Positions 13,790 to 25,549 are shown, counted from the first letter of the stretch. The stretch is DNA of 64,000 bases from Ottelia alismoides (GCA_037367405.1 JAZKJV010009623.1:403905-467904); one strand, 5' to 3'. Numbers and translations are program-made. The notes: generated by a model from the sequence alone, not told the origin.

Positions 13790-14148
13790 GACCCACTGAT
13801 CTGTCAACACGTATCGTCTCTCGTCAGATCCACCGTCAGATGACGAGCGCGCCTACCTAATCAAAAATTGTAGGTAGACGGGAGTGCCCCGCGGCGAGAC
13901 GCATCTCGACGTCCAAGGGCCTCAGGTACACACCATGGTCATTCCCGTAATTTTCAACCACGAGACACCTTCCCCTTACTAATCTCTGACCGCCCCCCCT
14001 TCAAATTCGAGAGCCTCCCCAGCAGCCCACCCACCTACTCCTCTCCTCTCCGCCGCCGCCCCTCGGCGGCCGTTTCCTCCCCCTTCCCCCCAAATCTTGC
14101 AATTTCCCTTCCTATCCGATCGCATCCCCGCCGCTCATTCTCTAGTCG
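13790..14148 (+). promoter_or_regulatory. 5' flank and presumptive 5' UTR of the thylakoidal peptidase gene
   Basis: Base composition changes from A/T-rich to CG-rich at about 13,790. A pyrimidine-rich CT tract (about 14030-14055), of the Y-patch type common in plant core promoters, lies about 100 bases before the start codon. No convincing TATA box was seen, which is common for plastid housekeeping genes. An in-frame TAG at 14143-14145 just ahead of the ATG excludes an upstream in-frame start. Confidence 0.45.
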
Positions 14149-15998
14149 ATGTCGATCCGCGCCACCATCTCCCTCTCTGGCTACGTCGCCCAATCCCTCG
14201 CCGCCTCCGCCGGTCTCCGCTGTTGCGGAGGCGGTGGCGGTGGCACCGGCTGCGGCGGATGGCGCCTCCTCCACGAGACTGCTGGTCGCTCCAGCTTCGT
14301 CTTCTCTAACCAAAACCCCGACCCCGACCCCTCCGCCAGCCGCCGCGCCGCCGCGCGCCGCTTCTCCACCGTCATCGGTGACGTCGACCCCCCGACCTCC
14401 GTCCTTGTCGGGATGCTCTCCCTCATCGCCATTAACGGCTCCGACTCACGTGGTGGCGTCGGGGCTCTCGGGATATCGTCGTCGACGGTCCTAGGGTTCC
14501 GGCCGTCGTCGCTGCTGCCGTATCTCCAAGGATCCAAGTGGCTCCCGTGCAACGAATTCTTCCGGGGGCCGTCGGAGGTCGCGGCGGTGGAGGGGAGTAG
14601 GGTTACAAGCGGAGCGGTTCTTCCCAGCGACAGCTCAGTGGCGAGGAGCAGCGGGAGGAGCTCGTGGATATCGCGTTTGGTCGACTCGTGTCCCGAGAAC
14701 GCCAAGGCAGTGGTGGCGGCGTTGACGGTTCCCTTGCTGCATAAGTCGTTCCTCGCGGAGCCGCGGTCGATCCCGTCACGGTCAATGTATCCTACTTTGG
14801 ATGTAGGGGATCGTATACTCGCTGAGAAGGTCTCATACTCGATCCTTTAGATATCAAGGCATGGATGATCTAATCGTTATTGTAGGCTTTGGGGTTAGAT
14901 AATTTTCGGCTTCTGAGTACAGGGTCTGATGTGCAGATTTTAGTTAACTTCGGTGGTAAAAATTTTGTTTGTTCTTGATGTTGCAGGTTACGTACCTCTT
15001 CAGGAAACCTGAGGTTGCCGACATTGTTATCTTTAAGGCACCTCCAATTCTTCAGGTATTAGTTTGTTTTCCTGAAGGTTTTGGAACTATAGTTTGTTTT
15101 CCTGAAGGTTTTGGAACTATGGATTAAATATAATGTTCAGATAATTTGGATGGTCTATTTTTTTCTAATTGCAGGGCAGCTATATTTCTAGTAAATCTTT
15201 TCTAAGATTTGTCAGAATAACTGAGTAGATGTTATGTCATGATAATGTAAATTGGCCTTATTTTTCTAATAGGAGATTGGCTATAGTTCTGGTGATGTCT
15301 TCATCAAGAGAATTGTAGCAAAAGAAGGGGATTGTGTTGAGGTCAGCTCTCTGTTTTATTATGACTCTAGAGTTGCATGTAAAATGTGTTCGTTGTTGTC
15401 TACTATTGCATTTTTGTAGTAAATTCATTGTTTATTATGTATTTCCAACAGGTTAAAGAAGGGAAATTAATGGTAAATGGTGAAGACCAAGATGAAGAGT
15501 TTATTTTAGAACCTCTTCAATACGAAATGGAACCCATGGTACTATAAACTTTGTAACTGTCTTGAAGTTCATCATTGGGTTCTAGGTCTAGGAAAGAGCA
15601 TTCTCTTGTTGAATTAGCTCTTATCATTCATATCTCTCTGTTATGCATTGATTTATTTTGTCGGCAGGTTATCCCTAAAGGCTATGTATTTGTAATGGGT
15701 GACAACAGAAATGAGAGCTTTGACTCGCATAACTGGTACGCTACTCATACTTGTTGACATGTTGATTTTATTTCTGATGATTAGGACGATGAAAATAGGA
15801 AACTGGAGGACTTCTTCATGCATCCACACACTGTCTTGATACGCCGACTTTGTTTCTTGAATTCATTCTCTTCGCAGGGGGCCACTTCCTGTTGAGAATA
15901 TTGTTGGAAGATCTGTTCTGCGTTATTGGCCTCCGTCCAAGATATCAGACACTATATATGAGCCAGAATCGAAACAGAAGTTGATAGCCCCTGCTTGA
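14149..15998 (+). CDS. TPP1: Thylakoidal processing peptidase (plastid type I signal peptidase), six exons
   Basis: This membrane-bound serine protease removes lumen-targeting signals from thylakoid proteins. Exons are 14149-14829, 14987-15055, 15273-15341, 15452-15538, 15668-15735 and 15878-15998. All introns are GT-AG; phases are 0,0,0,0,2. The predicted protein has 364 residues, in the range of the plant TPP/PLSP2 group. Residues 1 to about 70 are rich in Ser, Ala and Arg, as in a plastid transit peptide. A conserved plant N-terminal block contains [18 protein letters not shown], and residues 188-200 are hydrophobic. The catalytic serine is S212 in [14 protein letters not shown], the catalytic lysine K262 in [10 protein letters not shown], and the signature [13 protein letters not shown] is at 313-325. 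Exon 1 is very GC-rich and later exons are A/T-richer, a monocot-like gradient. No frameshift or missing key residue is seen. The splice sites are read by eye and not confirmed by transcripts. Confidence 0.93.
15061..15120 (+). repeat. Exact 30-bp tandem duplication in intron 2 of the peptidase gene
   Basis: The 30-base unit starting agtttgttttcctgaagg occurs twice in direct succession (15061-15090 and 15091-15120) without a mismatch, starting a few bases after the intron 2 donor. Perfect identity indicates a very recent duplication, or an assembly artefact. It does not touch the splice sites. Confidence 0.95.
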
Positions 15999-17255
15999 TT
16001 CCTGTCGCAGTCTGATTTTGTGCTGGCTAGGTCCAATAATCTCCCTTTCTAATGCAGCTTGAAGAATCGCCTTGCCCCATGGGCTTGATTTGACTTCAGT
16101 TTCTAGGAAGGGAATGCTCTTCCAATTTTGTTTATCCTCTGAAATGGCTTGTATTTATTTCTGATCATTTGTGATATCACCTCTGAGTGATGTGAGACCT
16201 ACTGGGCAACTGGTAGGATTGACTTCTTGTTATTAACCACCATGTGTTTATTTGTTTTAAGAACCCTATATCTGTAGATCTCACAGGCGACTTTTAGCTT
16301 CTCATTCAGATATACTAAAGATCCATGTTTCTTTTTGAATCTATTATTGGCAGGTTTTTTTGTTCAAACCATGAATCTCATCTGCAAGTCCTTATGCCTC
16401 AACGTGGAAGAACTAAGTATACACATTTCATGGTTTATCATGGCGGTGGGGAATACTGTTCTCCACTGTTTCTAAGGTGGAGAATTCCAAGGACAGGTGG
16501 CTGCACAATTTAATATCCAGTCTTTAATGGCGTGCAAGCAATCCATAACAATCAATCTGTCAGTAGGTCGCAACAAAGAAGACTTAAGTTGTCTATGGTA
16601 AGCTCTGACTTCCACATTCCAGTTTTCATTTCAATAAGACTAACTTGACATGATAAATAGAGGTAAGGCTAAGTCAGAATCAGTTATCGCTTAATCTGAT
16701 GGTTAGTCCGGTTTTACCTTGGTGATCTCTATGGAGCTCAGTCCCTTGCATTTAAAATCAGTGGTCGCGGTAATGAATATTGTAGTTATACGTTTGAGTT
16801 TTTGTCACTTGTACTCTTCTTAACTTCTACGATATCAGTTATGTCCTTCCCTTTTTTTGTAATATCAGTTGCGTCCCTGACTTCTTACAATTTTTTGTGA
16901 AGCACTGAACTGTATCATTGTTTCAGGACCGCATATATTGTGTGGCACCGGATTTTAGAAAATTTGGAGAATCTCTCGATAGGATGTTAACCTTTCAATT
17001 GGTATGTTTCCACAGATTCACCTGTGGGGAAAAATGCAGTGCCACTTGTAGTAATGGTTAGTAGGATATTGACATCGATACTGATGATTATTTTCTGGTT
17101 GTAATAGAAAATTCTATATTACCATGAATCGAATTGTGCTCCATAATTATGATGGCCTGCTAAAATTAAGAATTTTTTTAGGAACTGTTTTGTGCATAAT
17201 CATTATTAGAACTATGAGAATTTTTCAGTGTACCCTTTGTACATTAACATCATGT
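15999..17255 (+). other. 3' flank of the peptidase gene with exon-like pieces
   Basis: The peptidase 3' UTR must begin here, but no single poly(A) signal stands out. Two segments look exon-like. One at about 16355-16599 is preceded by ttattggcag and followed by a GTAAGC donor. The other, 16928-17001, lies between tgtttcag and GTATGT and is open for about 25 codons (DRIYCVAPDFRKFGES...). They could be spliced 3' UTR exons or a decayed neighbouring gene. No protein family is recognised. A 'cagttatgtcc' phrase repeated at 16838-16877 resembles the ends of the element proposed at 27.8 kb. Confidence 0.3.
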
Positions 17256-17263
17256 CCGACATG

Positions 17264-17765
17264 TAGGGATGCAAACGGACGGATATGGATACGGATATTG
17301 GTATTACCATATCCTTATCCGTTTTTTTAATACGAATACGGATGCAGATACGGATATTGGCAGATATTAAAACTATCTTACCATATCCTTAAAATACGGA
17401 TACGGATGTAAAACGGATATTGATCGCATACGAGTAATGTTAGAAACACTCTAGAATTTGCTTAAATATATGTGAATTAGATGAAAAACACTTGATATAC
17501 ATTTATTAAATGTCTTTGTATCATAAAAACTATACAAATATGATAAAAGAAGCTATAGAATTATGTTATATATGGTTAAAAATACATCTATGACTATATT
17601 TATATATGAAAATGGATATACGGATATGGATGTTTGTGGATATCGAAACGATATCCATATCCGTATCCGTTTTAAAATGGATACGGATACGGATGTCGAA
17701 ATCGGTATAAAATGGATACGGTGACGGATCGGATACGGATATATCTGTAAGCGTTTGCATCTCTA
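17264..17765 (+). mobile_element. Non-autonomous hAT element, 502 bp, TSD CCGACATG
   Basis: The terminal inverted repeats are TAGGGATGCAAACG at the left and CGTTTGCATCTCTA at the right. They are flanked by a perfect 8-bp duplication CCGACATG (17256-17263 and 17766-17773), the hAT hallmark. The interior is full of the degenerate hexamer-like string 'ggatacggatat' on both arms, so the arms can pair over about 150 bp. There is no transposase. The same ends occur at 19664-20137 and, split, at 29556/50531. Confidence 0.93.
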
Positions 17766-17773
17766 CCGACATG

Positions 17774-18097
17774 TCAACTTTGAGATTTGGAGCAACACGT
17801 CTAAAAGAACCATACCCGTTGCCTGATATTGCATGATTTCCAATAATAGCTTTGATCTCCGATGAGTCTAATCATCCTGATATTTACATGATGTCTCTGA
17901 TTCATAATCAGAAAGAGTTTGATATTGCTTTCCGCTTACAATATTGAGCTCGCCCTATTTTTTAAATTTGTAATTGTTATGCATAACTGTTTTTTTGCCA
18001 TTGGTAGCTGTTTAGTGGTTCTGTACTTCTTCTGGTCAAAAGATATATATGCTTTATTGATAAAAGTCTGAATTCTTCCATTTTTATTTCACATTAG
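17774..18097. other. Unassigned sequence between hAT element and tandem array
   Basis: A/T-rich sequence with no supported gene or repeat. Confidence 0.4.
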
Positions 18098-19033
18098 GAT
18101 AGTCTCTTGAGTTGAGCTCTAATCGAGCTGAACCGAACTTGAGCGAACCTATCCAAGTTCAGTTCGTTGAGCATACCTAAGGGTTCAGGTTCGACTCGGT
18201 TCGTTAAAATGGAGATCTTGTTTAGGTTGGGCTTGTTTCATGTTTGTAAAGGCTCGATCTGGTTTGTTAAATGCTCGGTTTTGAATAGAGATTAAATAAT
18301 ATTCCATTTTATATCTGTTTTTACGTTGGTTAAGATGGTCTCGTGAGTAGACGTGCAATCAAATCGAACATGAGCATATCTACCTAGGTCTGGTTCCGTT
18401 CGTTGAGCATAGTGTAGGGTTTGGATTTGGCTCGATTCAATAAAATAAAATATTGTTTAGGTTCAGCTTGGTTAAGGTTTGTAAAGGTTCGATCAGTTCG
18501 TTAAATGCTCGATTTTGAATAGACATTGAATAATATCTATTTATAGATATCTTTGCGTTGGTTAAGATGGTCGCCTAAGAAGAGGTTTAGTCAATTTGAA
18601 CTTGAGCTAACCTACCCAAGTTTGGTTCAGTTTGTTGAGCATGCTTCGGAATTCGGTTTGGTTCGATAAAATGGAAAATTATGTTTAAGTTCGGTTTGAT
18701 TCAGGTTTGTAAAGGATTGATCTGGTTTATTTAATGCTTGATTTTGAATATACATTGAATAATCTCTTGTGATAACTATTTTTGCTTTGGTTTAAGATGG
18801 TCTCGTGAGTAGAGATGTAATCAAACCGAATCTGAGCAAACTTACCCATGTTCGATTTGGTTTTGAACATACTTTGGGCTCGTGTGCGGGTTTGGTTCTG
18901 TTTGATAAATGGAATCGTGTTTAGGTTCGGCTTGGTTCAGGTTTTTAAAGGGTCAATCTAATTTGTTAAGTGCCTGATTTTGAGTAGACATAGAATAGTA
19001 TCCATTTTATATCTGTTTTTGTGTTGGTTAAGG
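18098..19033 (+). repeat. About four tandem copies of a 233-bp unit
   Basis: The phrase 'taagatggtctcgtgagtagacgtgcaatcaaa' and the following 'gttcggttcgttgagcat...gtttgtaaagg.tcgat...atgctcgattttgaatag' recur. Units start near 18098, 18334, 18565 and 18795, and the last ends at 19030. Spacing is 230-236 bp and divergence is moderate. There is no open frame across units. The array stops exactly where the Mutator-like element begins. Confidence 0.85.
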
Positions 19034-19229
19034 CTTTTTTAGGGATCTTTACACCCATAACATGAGCAATTTTATAATTACATTTATAACCTTACGTAAT
19101 CGTGAATTACATCCAGGACCCTGAGCAATGTTAACTCTTACACATGTAACCTTGTGTTAAGTTTTCTAGCTAAATATGACTGTATTTGCCAAACATTTTG
19201 CATTTTATACCATTTAAATTCATATTATT

Positions 19230-19655
19230 TCCAGTGCCGACCTCCTCATCCTCTCCTTCCTCCTCTAGCCCAGGCAGACCCCGTCGAAGTCTATGCCACC
19301 CGCCTCCTTGTGAAAGCTGACCCCTCACCGACCAGCCTCCCCCTGCCGATCTCCTCCCCTACCTCCTCCATCCAGGAAACCCCTCCTCCCCTTCCTCAGC
19401 CTAGGTGCCCCCTGTCGAAACCCCCTCCCTGTGGAAGCTCGACATCCCCACCCCCCTCCCCCCTAGAGTTGCCTGCAAGCCCCACCTCATCGCCTTCCAC
19501 CACCCCAACCCCATGCCTCCAAGCCTTCATGCTCTGGTCTGCCTAGTCGCTTCCCTACCTCCCATGAAATCACCAGCAAGCCCCCATCGAAGCTCCCCGA
19601 CTGCCTGCAAGCTCATCAAAGCCCTCCTCCCCACTACCAGCCTCCTTTCCCCACA
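19230..19655 (+). other. C-rich, Pro/Ser-coding block inside the Mutator-like element; possible captured host sequence
   Basis: This 430-bp block differs sharply in composition from the A/T-rich DNA around it. It is open in one sense frame (19154-19546, 130 codons) and in an overlapping frame (19405-19686). The translation is low-complexity Pro/Ser/Leu with no recognised domain. Mutator-like elements of plants can capture GC-rich gene fragments (Pack-MULEs). That is a possibility only. The internal repetition of cctcc and ctgcaagccc phrases could equally be a simple expansion. Confidence 0.35.
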
Positions 19656-19663
19656 CCTGCAAG

Positions 19664-20137
19664 TAGGGATGAAAACGGTCGGATAAAGATACTAATCGTA
19701 TCCTTATTGATTTTAAAATACGAATATGAATGCTGATACGAGTATTGACGATGTGAAAATTGTGTTGCCATATCTTTTAAAATGAATTCAGATCGGATAT
19801 GAATAATAACAGAAGTTTTTAATAGACTAGCTAAAATATACATGTTTAGAATGGTTTACACAAAATAAATATACTAGATATAGTAATTTTGTAATAATTA
19901 TAACAATGGTGAATGTAATCATAAAATATTGTTACACACAGTTATAAATAAATCTATTACTGTACTTATGTACGAAAATGAATATATGAATACGAATGTA
20001 AATATTAGCGAATGTCAAAGTGATATCCATATCTGCATCTATTTTAAAATGAATACGAATACGGATGTCAAAATATATATAAAACGAATGCGATAGCGAA
20101 TCGGATACAAGCCTATTGACATTCGTTTTCATCCCTA
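19664..20137 (+). mobile_element. Non-autonomous hAT element, 474 bp, TSD CCTGCAAG
   Basis: The ends TAGGGATGAAAACG and CGTTTTCATCCCTA are bounded by a perfect 8-bp duplication CCTGCAAG (19656-19663 and 20138-20145). It is the same family as the 17264-17765 element, with diverged gaatacgaatat-type interior repeats. It sits inside the Mutator-like element, so it is younger than that element. Confidence 0.92.
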
Positions 20138-20736
20138 CCTGCAAGCCCCCAAATCCATCCAAAAGTATTTTCTTTTTTCTTTTTCTTTTTTACATTTGAT
20201 TAATCCCAACCGTTAGATCACGGATTGGTTAGATTAATTCAATCATCTGGTTGAGTTAATGAATTAAACTAACGGAAAGTTATAGTGTAAAACGGAGCTT
20301 TATTCAGGGTTCTGAACGTAATTCACGATTATACAAGATTATGAATGTAATTACGAAATTACTGAAGGTTATAGGTGTAAAAATCCTTTTTAAAAAAACA
20401 AAGCTTCGACAATGTATATTATATACCATTTTCTCCTTAGATTAGTATAGATCATTAGGTTAATTGATAATAATCTATAAATATATTACAATAAAGAGAA
20501 GGATTTAGTTAATTTTTGAGAAGAAATTAGAAAATATCTATCAAATTGCTAGGAAATTACGAATGGATCTCTTTGGAAATTGCCAAGTGATTTAATAAAA
20601 AAATTATTTGGTGCTTATATGATACTCTCGCCATATTAACCTATATGTTTAGCTTAGAGTTGGACTCCCTTATATTTATTGGTAATAAACATCTTGACTA
20701 CAACAAATCGAAATGGAATTATTGAAAATACACTAA

Positions 20737-21126
20737 GGTAGCGTTTGGTTCGCGGGTTACCCGCGGATTAGGGGAGTTTACCCCCTTAACCCACATCCCC
20801 CTCTCTCCCCATGGGCCCCACTTTATTCTTTTTTTTAAAAAAATTAAATAAATCAACTTTACATCATCAATCCTATCAAAAAATAATATATTATACCATC
20901 ATATCATATAAAAATTATAAGCTATTCCACTTCTACTCCCTTTTTCAAACTTCAATACAATCACATCATAATAACTACTCACTTTTTCAAACTCCAATAC
21001 AATCAAATCACCTCAAACCCACTTATAACCCACCCCCAGTTTAACCCTCTATCCAAACACCAAAACACAAAAACGGGTTACCCTCTACCAGTTTAACCCG
21101 CCTTAACCCGCCAACCAAACGCACCC
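20737..21126 (+). mobile_element. Harbinger/Tourist-type MITE, 390 bp, TSD TAA
   Basis: The terminal inverted repeats GGTAGCGTTTGGTT and AACCAAACGCACCC flank 390 bp without a transposase, and TAA is duplicated on both sides (20734-20736 and 21127-21129). The 3-bp TWA duplication and the GTGCGTTTGGTT end are typical of PIF/Harbinger MITEs in monocots. Near the ends, gggttaccc / gggttaaac blocks extend the inverted repeat. Confidence 0.85.
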
Positions 21127-21129
21127 TAA

Positions 21130-23091
21130 AGTGATCCTAAATTGAAGGCCCAAGAGGTGTTCCTATGCGAGGGCAGGAGGGCTCGAGTGGGTGGAGCCTT
21201 ACAGTGGCGAGGTTGGGTTGTTGTTGCACGAGTGCTTGTAGAACGCACAACGTGGCTCGAGTAGGTGAAGTCACAGTGTGTTCAAGCGGTCACAATCTCA
21301 TGGCAAGGAGGGCTCAACAAATGCACTGCGTGGTGGGGCGGAGGGATTGCAGGAAAAGACATCGTTGCTAGCAGAGTGAGTGGATGGAGGAGGTTAGGGT
21401 TTGGGGAGCTTGGGAGTTGGGGGGAATAGGGATGAGATGTCATGTGTGGTTGATCCTAGGGTTGCAAAAGACACCGTCGTCGACAGAGGGAATGGATGGG
21501 GGAGGTTAGCGCACACACAAATCCGCCTTTAGGTGTTCTTTTAGTCCATGATTATACTATTATGTCTACTATAATAACTATTATGTCATTTTAAATTTTT
21601 TTATTTGCATAAAAATTATGATAAATCAGAATAGTTCAAATCTATATGTGATTAAATTACTTCGGTGACCAACCATCTATTGAAGACAATAGTTTTCTTC
21701 ATCACCAAAGTGTTTTCGAAGAACTTTTATAAATGCATATTATTCAATCATTGTTGGCATTGAAATTATAACATCAGTCGAACTTTTATGGGAAAGATCC
21801 TTGAGATATCCATCAAGATAATTATATAACTCCCTCAATAATTTTCTACCACAATATCAAGACTATTATCGTCTTCGAAAATCAAATGAATTGTGAAAGA
21901 ACTGACATTCCCATTCTCTCAACGCAACAAACCCTGATGCCTCACGTTCTTTGGATGCTTATGGCATCAGAATACCAAAAGTTAATTTCTAAATAAGGAT
22001 CATTTTAATTTCTAAAGAAGGATAATCAAACACAATCACATTTAACATAATCACATGGCAGTTATTCAGAAACCCAAACCATAGTCAAACGTTCCTTACT
22101 TTTATGGCAGAAAAACAACAATCTCTCTTCATGTTATGCCACTTTACTTTAAATTTACATTAAGAATCAATAAGCCATAGCAAAAAAAAAAGGTCATAGT
22201 TTCAAAGGAATTCCTAACTTCAGTCAAAAGACTAGAGAATAAAAACGTAACATCACACCCATCTAATAGATGTAAATTTTATGTTCATTCCCCATAATTG
22301 GAACCCAGCTTTGATATCGTAATATTGGAGGAAAACTATGCACAACATAATGATAATCAACATAAATTTATAGAAAATGATTCCCGATTTACTTTCTTCC
22401 ATCGTGAATCAGAAATAACCCTTTGATGAAGATGATGACGAGAAGAGACGATGATCCTTCCTTCCATTTTCTCCTTTCCTTAATCCCAAATGTATTGACT
22501 CTCTCAATGAAGGTGATGACGAGAAGAGGCGATGATAACTCTTGTCTTATTTTGACGATAGTTCGCAAAATGAGCAAGTTCGAGGATTTAATGAAATAAT
22601 GAATCCGCCATTATCGACTCCTAAAAACCCCACTGGCTATCAAAACATGAGTCTAGTGTAGTAAGGTTACAATTTATACATTGACTTGATCAAACTCAAT
22701 GCCATCATCTCATCATTGTATCATATGCTTTAACATCTTGGCCTATTTTGAGCATTATCGATGAATATTGGTTGAAATAACTTGTTGGTTATTAGCTCAA
22801 AAATAGATAACCACTAAAAATGCCAAATCTCAAGTTATTAAAAATAATCCTCATAACTTATAACTGACTTCCACACATTGTGAATATGATACTATTTGGG
22901 AAGTTACAATCTCCTCCACTTATGTTCCTGACGTTTTTGTTATGATATGTTACATTACTTTACCACGAATAATAGTAGCAGCATCATTATTTCTTTGTAG
23001 GATTAACTCTACCTCTCAAGTAGTTCGTTCCACAATTAAAGGGAATCTATTCTTGTATTGTTTGTGTTTAAAGCCTAGATCTGAGTCGAAG
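21130..23091. other. Unassigned intergenic sequence with a local direct duplication
   Basis: The stretch 21160-21540 is G-rich, with a repeated 'gtggatggaggaggttagggt' phrase, and 21165-21371 has an open frame of 68 codons without known motifs. At 22425-22535 a segment of about 70 bp containing gatgacgagaagag.cgatgat is duplicated. Otherwise I see no gene, RNA or element ends. Confidence 0.4.
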
Positions 23092-23096
23092 AAAAG

Positions 23097-25544
23097 TGTT
23101 CTTTAAGCCCTTGTGACCCATTAATGCAATATTAATTATTATTTCATCTGAATTGAATATTTGTATTCGTACTTAATTAAAGGACATTCTGTACAATTAG
23201 GGTTATGCAACATGGTCATCTTGAATATCATGCAGTTAATCGAAAGAGTTCAATTGATGTCACAACATGTGATATTCATGATTTGTATGAGAAAGGGATG
23301 GCAATCTTATTTCTAACTGACCTACTAATGCGTGTCCTCTGCATAAGAATAGAGATTCAGGGGTGTTGAAATAGTTATGTCAAAGTGTTTACTTAACGAA
23401 GTTGAGAGAAATTAAGATTTGAATCGTAACTATCACGATCAAGCATACAACCTTTGACCGGAGACAGATATACATCTATATGTCCAAATATGTGGATTGG
23501 ACAGATCATAAGGTTGAAGGCCTAGCCAAGGTCTATATATTAGCACGTTGGTGTGCATATAAGGAAATATGAGATGTATGATTCTCAAAGGAACCATACA
23601 TGTTTATACTTGATGAACTGGGAGATAGAGCTCATTCGTGTGATATTTGGGATTAAATAGATTCCATGCGTAGTCATCTTATTTATGAAATGAGACATGA
23701 ATTTAAAATTGATATATGCTTTTGGAAAGTGTAAAATTAATATTTTCGTCCAAAGTTATCGATTGAGAATTCTATTTATGTATCGTCGAAGGCGATAGTC
23801 AAATAAGGGTTTGAACTTTAGATTATCTAAGTCTTCTAGCATGTCGAATGATGGAGTATTGGGGATGTGCTAGGTTAATGCGGTCATAAATAAGTCATAC
23901 ATCATGACACCTCCATTCCGAAATAGTGATGAAATCGAATGGATTTAGTGACTCCATTTTATGGCTATATAATTGAGTATTAGTTAGACTAATCTCACAT
24001 CATTGAACTCATTTTTGTGGTCCATTTCTGAGCTCAAACAGAGTGTGAATCTCTTTGAAATAAAAATAAAAATGTAGATGGTCTCACTTCTATAATCCAT
24101 TTTTAGCTCCAAATAGTTTGGATAAATGATTAGAAATGGATGGAGCTCATTTTTGTGATATATTTATGAGTTCAAGTAGAGGGTGAAACGTTTCGAAATG
24201 AAAATGAAAGTAAGACCAATTGGAAATATATCCAAATGATAATGCCATGAATGATTTTAAGCCTTTAAATTGGATGGATATCAAAATTCAAGTCACTATA
24301 AATAGACAGTATGATCTCCCCAGTATTATCTCTAAATCTCTACGACGGCTACTGATGAATCCTCATTGGATTCGAACTCGTACATTGTGATATCAAAATT
24401 GTAATAATAGGTATTTTTTAGGTTTATGTGAATATGAATCACATTACTGGACATTAATTAACATGAATATTGATTCATAATAATTAATAGTTATATATAA
24501 TTATCAATATAATATTTTCAAGGTGCATGTGAATATGGTTTACAAATGTTACTTAAATTTACATTTTTGTATTGTGGCATTGGATCATATATTATGGTGT
24601 TGATATTAAAAATATCCTAATTATGATATTAATAATTTAATTTATCAAATGATAATTGAAATATAATATCGTGACCTTTATTGGAATTGAATAATTAGGG
24701 GATATGTTAAGGTGGATGTCCGCCATGGAGTCCATGTGGACGTCCATCATGGGAGTCCTAATTGTTGTTGGGACTCTTTTATTTTTGTGCTTTTACCTTG
24801 AATATTATTTAGGCTAAATTGTTAGCCAACCTCTTGTAAAATTAGGACTTCTACATAGGCATCAAGATGAAGAGAGAGAGAGAGAGAATCACGATGTGGA
24901 TATTCGCAATAATGAGTAAGACTCCTTGTGGACGTCCGCACCATGATATATAAGAGAGCGCTTGGCCTCTCTATTGTATGCTATCTTCTTCAAATCCATG
25001 AGAGCCATATTGTAGACTTGAAAGTTGAGAGAAAAGAGAGTACAAGACTCTCTACTTTGGTTATCCCCTTCTCTCACATCTCTAACCTTGGCCATCCACG
25101 ACCTTGTCTCCATCTCCTCTTCGTTGACTTGACCTATCGCAGAGAAGATTGCCTTCGTATCCATTTTTTATATGAAGGTCTTGATTACATATGATGAAAT
25201 CAGAAGATAGAGATCTACTTGATCTCTTGTTTGCATGGAAAACTTCGAGGAGAAGTAGATATCTAGTTCACAGGGAGCAACACCAGTCATCGTCGTGCCC
25301 GTGAGAGACGCTTCGTTTGATCGGACTTAATTCCGGAGATCTCTTACTTTAGATTTTACACTTCAAAGGTAACTCCTGAAACTCTCGTGGACTTGCCAGA
25401 CGGTTTTGGAAATAGTTTCCCGAACCATGTGGTTTCACATCAAAATTTTTGTTATACATTGTATCGGTGTTCATATGATGAACACCTTTGCATGCGAAAT
25501 ACATTTTCCATGTTTCCGTGGTGTGCGAGTTATGAATTCCCTCA
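23097..25544 (+). mobile_element. Solo LTR of the long-LTR copia family, TSD AAAAG
   Basis: Eroded but colinear similarity to the 2.5-kb LTRs at 53174 and 61362 runs through the whole stretch: 'gtacaattagggttatgcaacatggtcatc' at 23190, 'gaccggagacagatatac' at 23457, 'ggtgtgcatataagg' at 23551, and 'ccatgtggtttcacatc' at 25425. It starts TGTT and ends CTCA, and AAAAG is duplicated at 23092-23096 and 25545-25549. No internal region follows, so it is a solo LTR left by recombination between two LTRs. A GA microsatellite (24870-24887) lies inside. The frames at 24889-25194 are LTR leader sequence. Confidence 0.88.
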
Positions 25545-25549
25545 AAAAG

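Larger units (their letters stand above)
19043..20386. mobile_element. Mutator-like element with long terminal inverted repeats and C-rich cargo
   Basis: The left end (19043 to about 19165, ggatctttacacccataac...) and the reverse complement of the right end (20386 back to about 20265) align over about 120 bp with roughly three quarters identity by eye, including 'taatcgtgaattac'. Long inverted repeats suggest a Mutator-like element. The flanking T-rich 9-mers (19034-19042 and 20387-20395) match poorly, so the target-site duplication is unproven. Between the ends lies a C-rich block (about 19230-19655) with a 130-codon Pro/Ser-rich frame (19154-19546), and then a nested hAT element. No transposase is visible. 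Confidence 0.65.

Noticed and set aside
14181..14705. 174-codon minus-strand frame over exon 1 of the peptidase gene
   Set aside because: It is the mirror of a GC-rich coding exon. The sense strand has a complete spliced gene with catalytic motifs, and this frame has none.
17124..17330. 68-codon frame ahead of the first hAT element
   Set aside because: It runs across the element's left boundary and target-site duplication, so it cannot be one gene.
24889..25194. Paired plus and minus frames of about 90 codons
   Set aside because: They lie in the leader part of the solo copia LTR and carry no protein signature.
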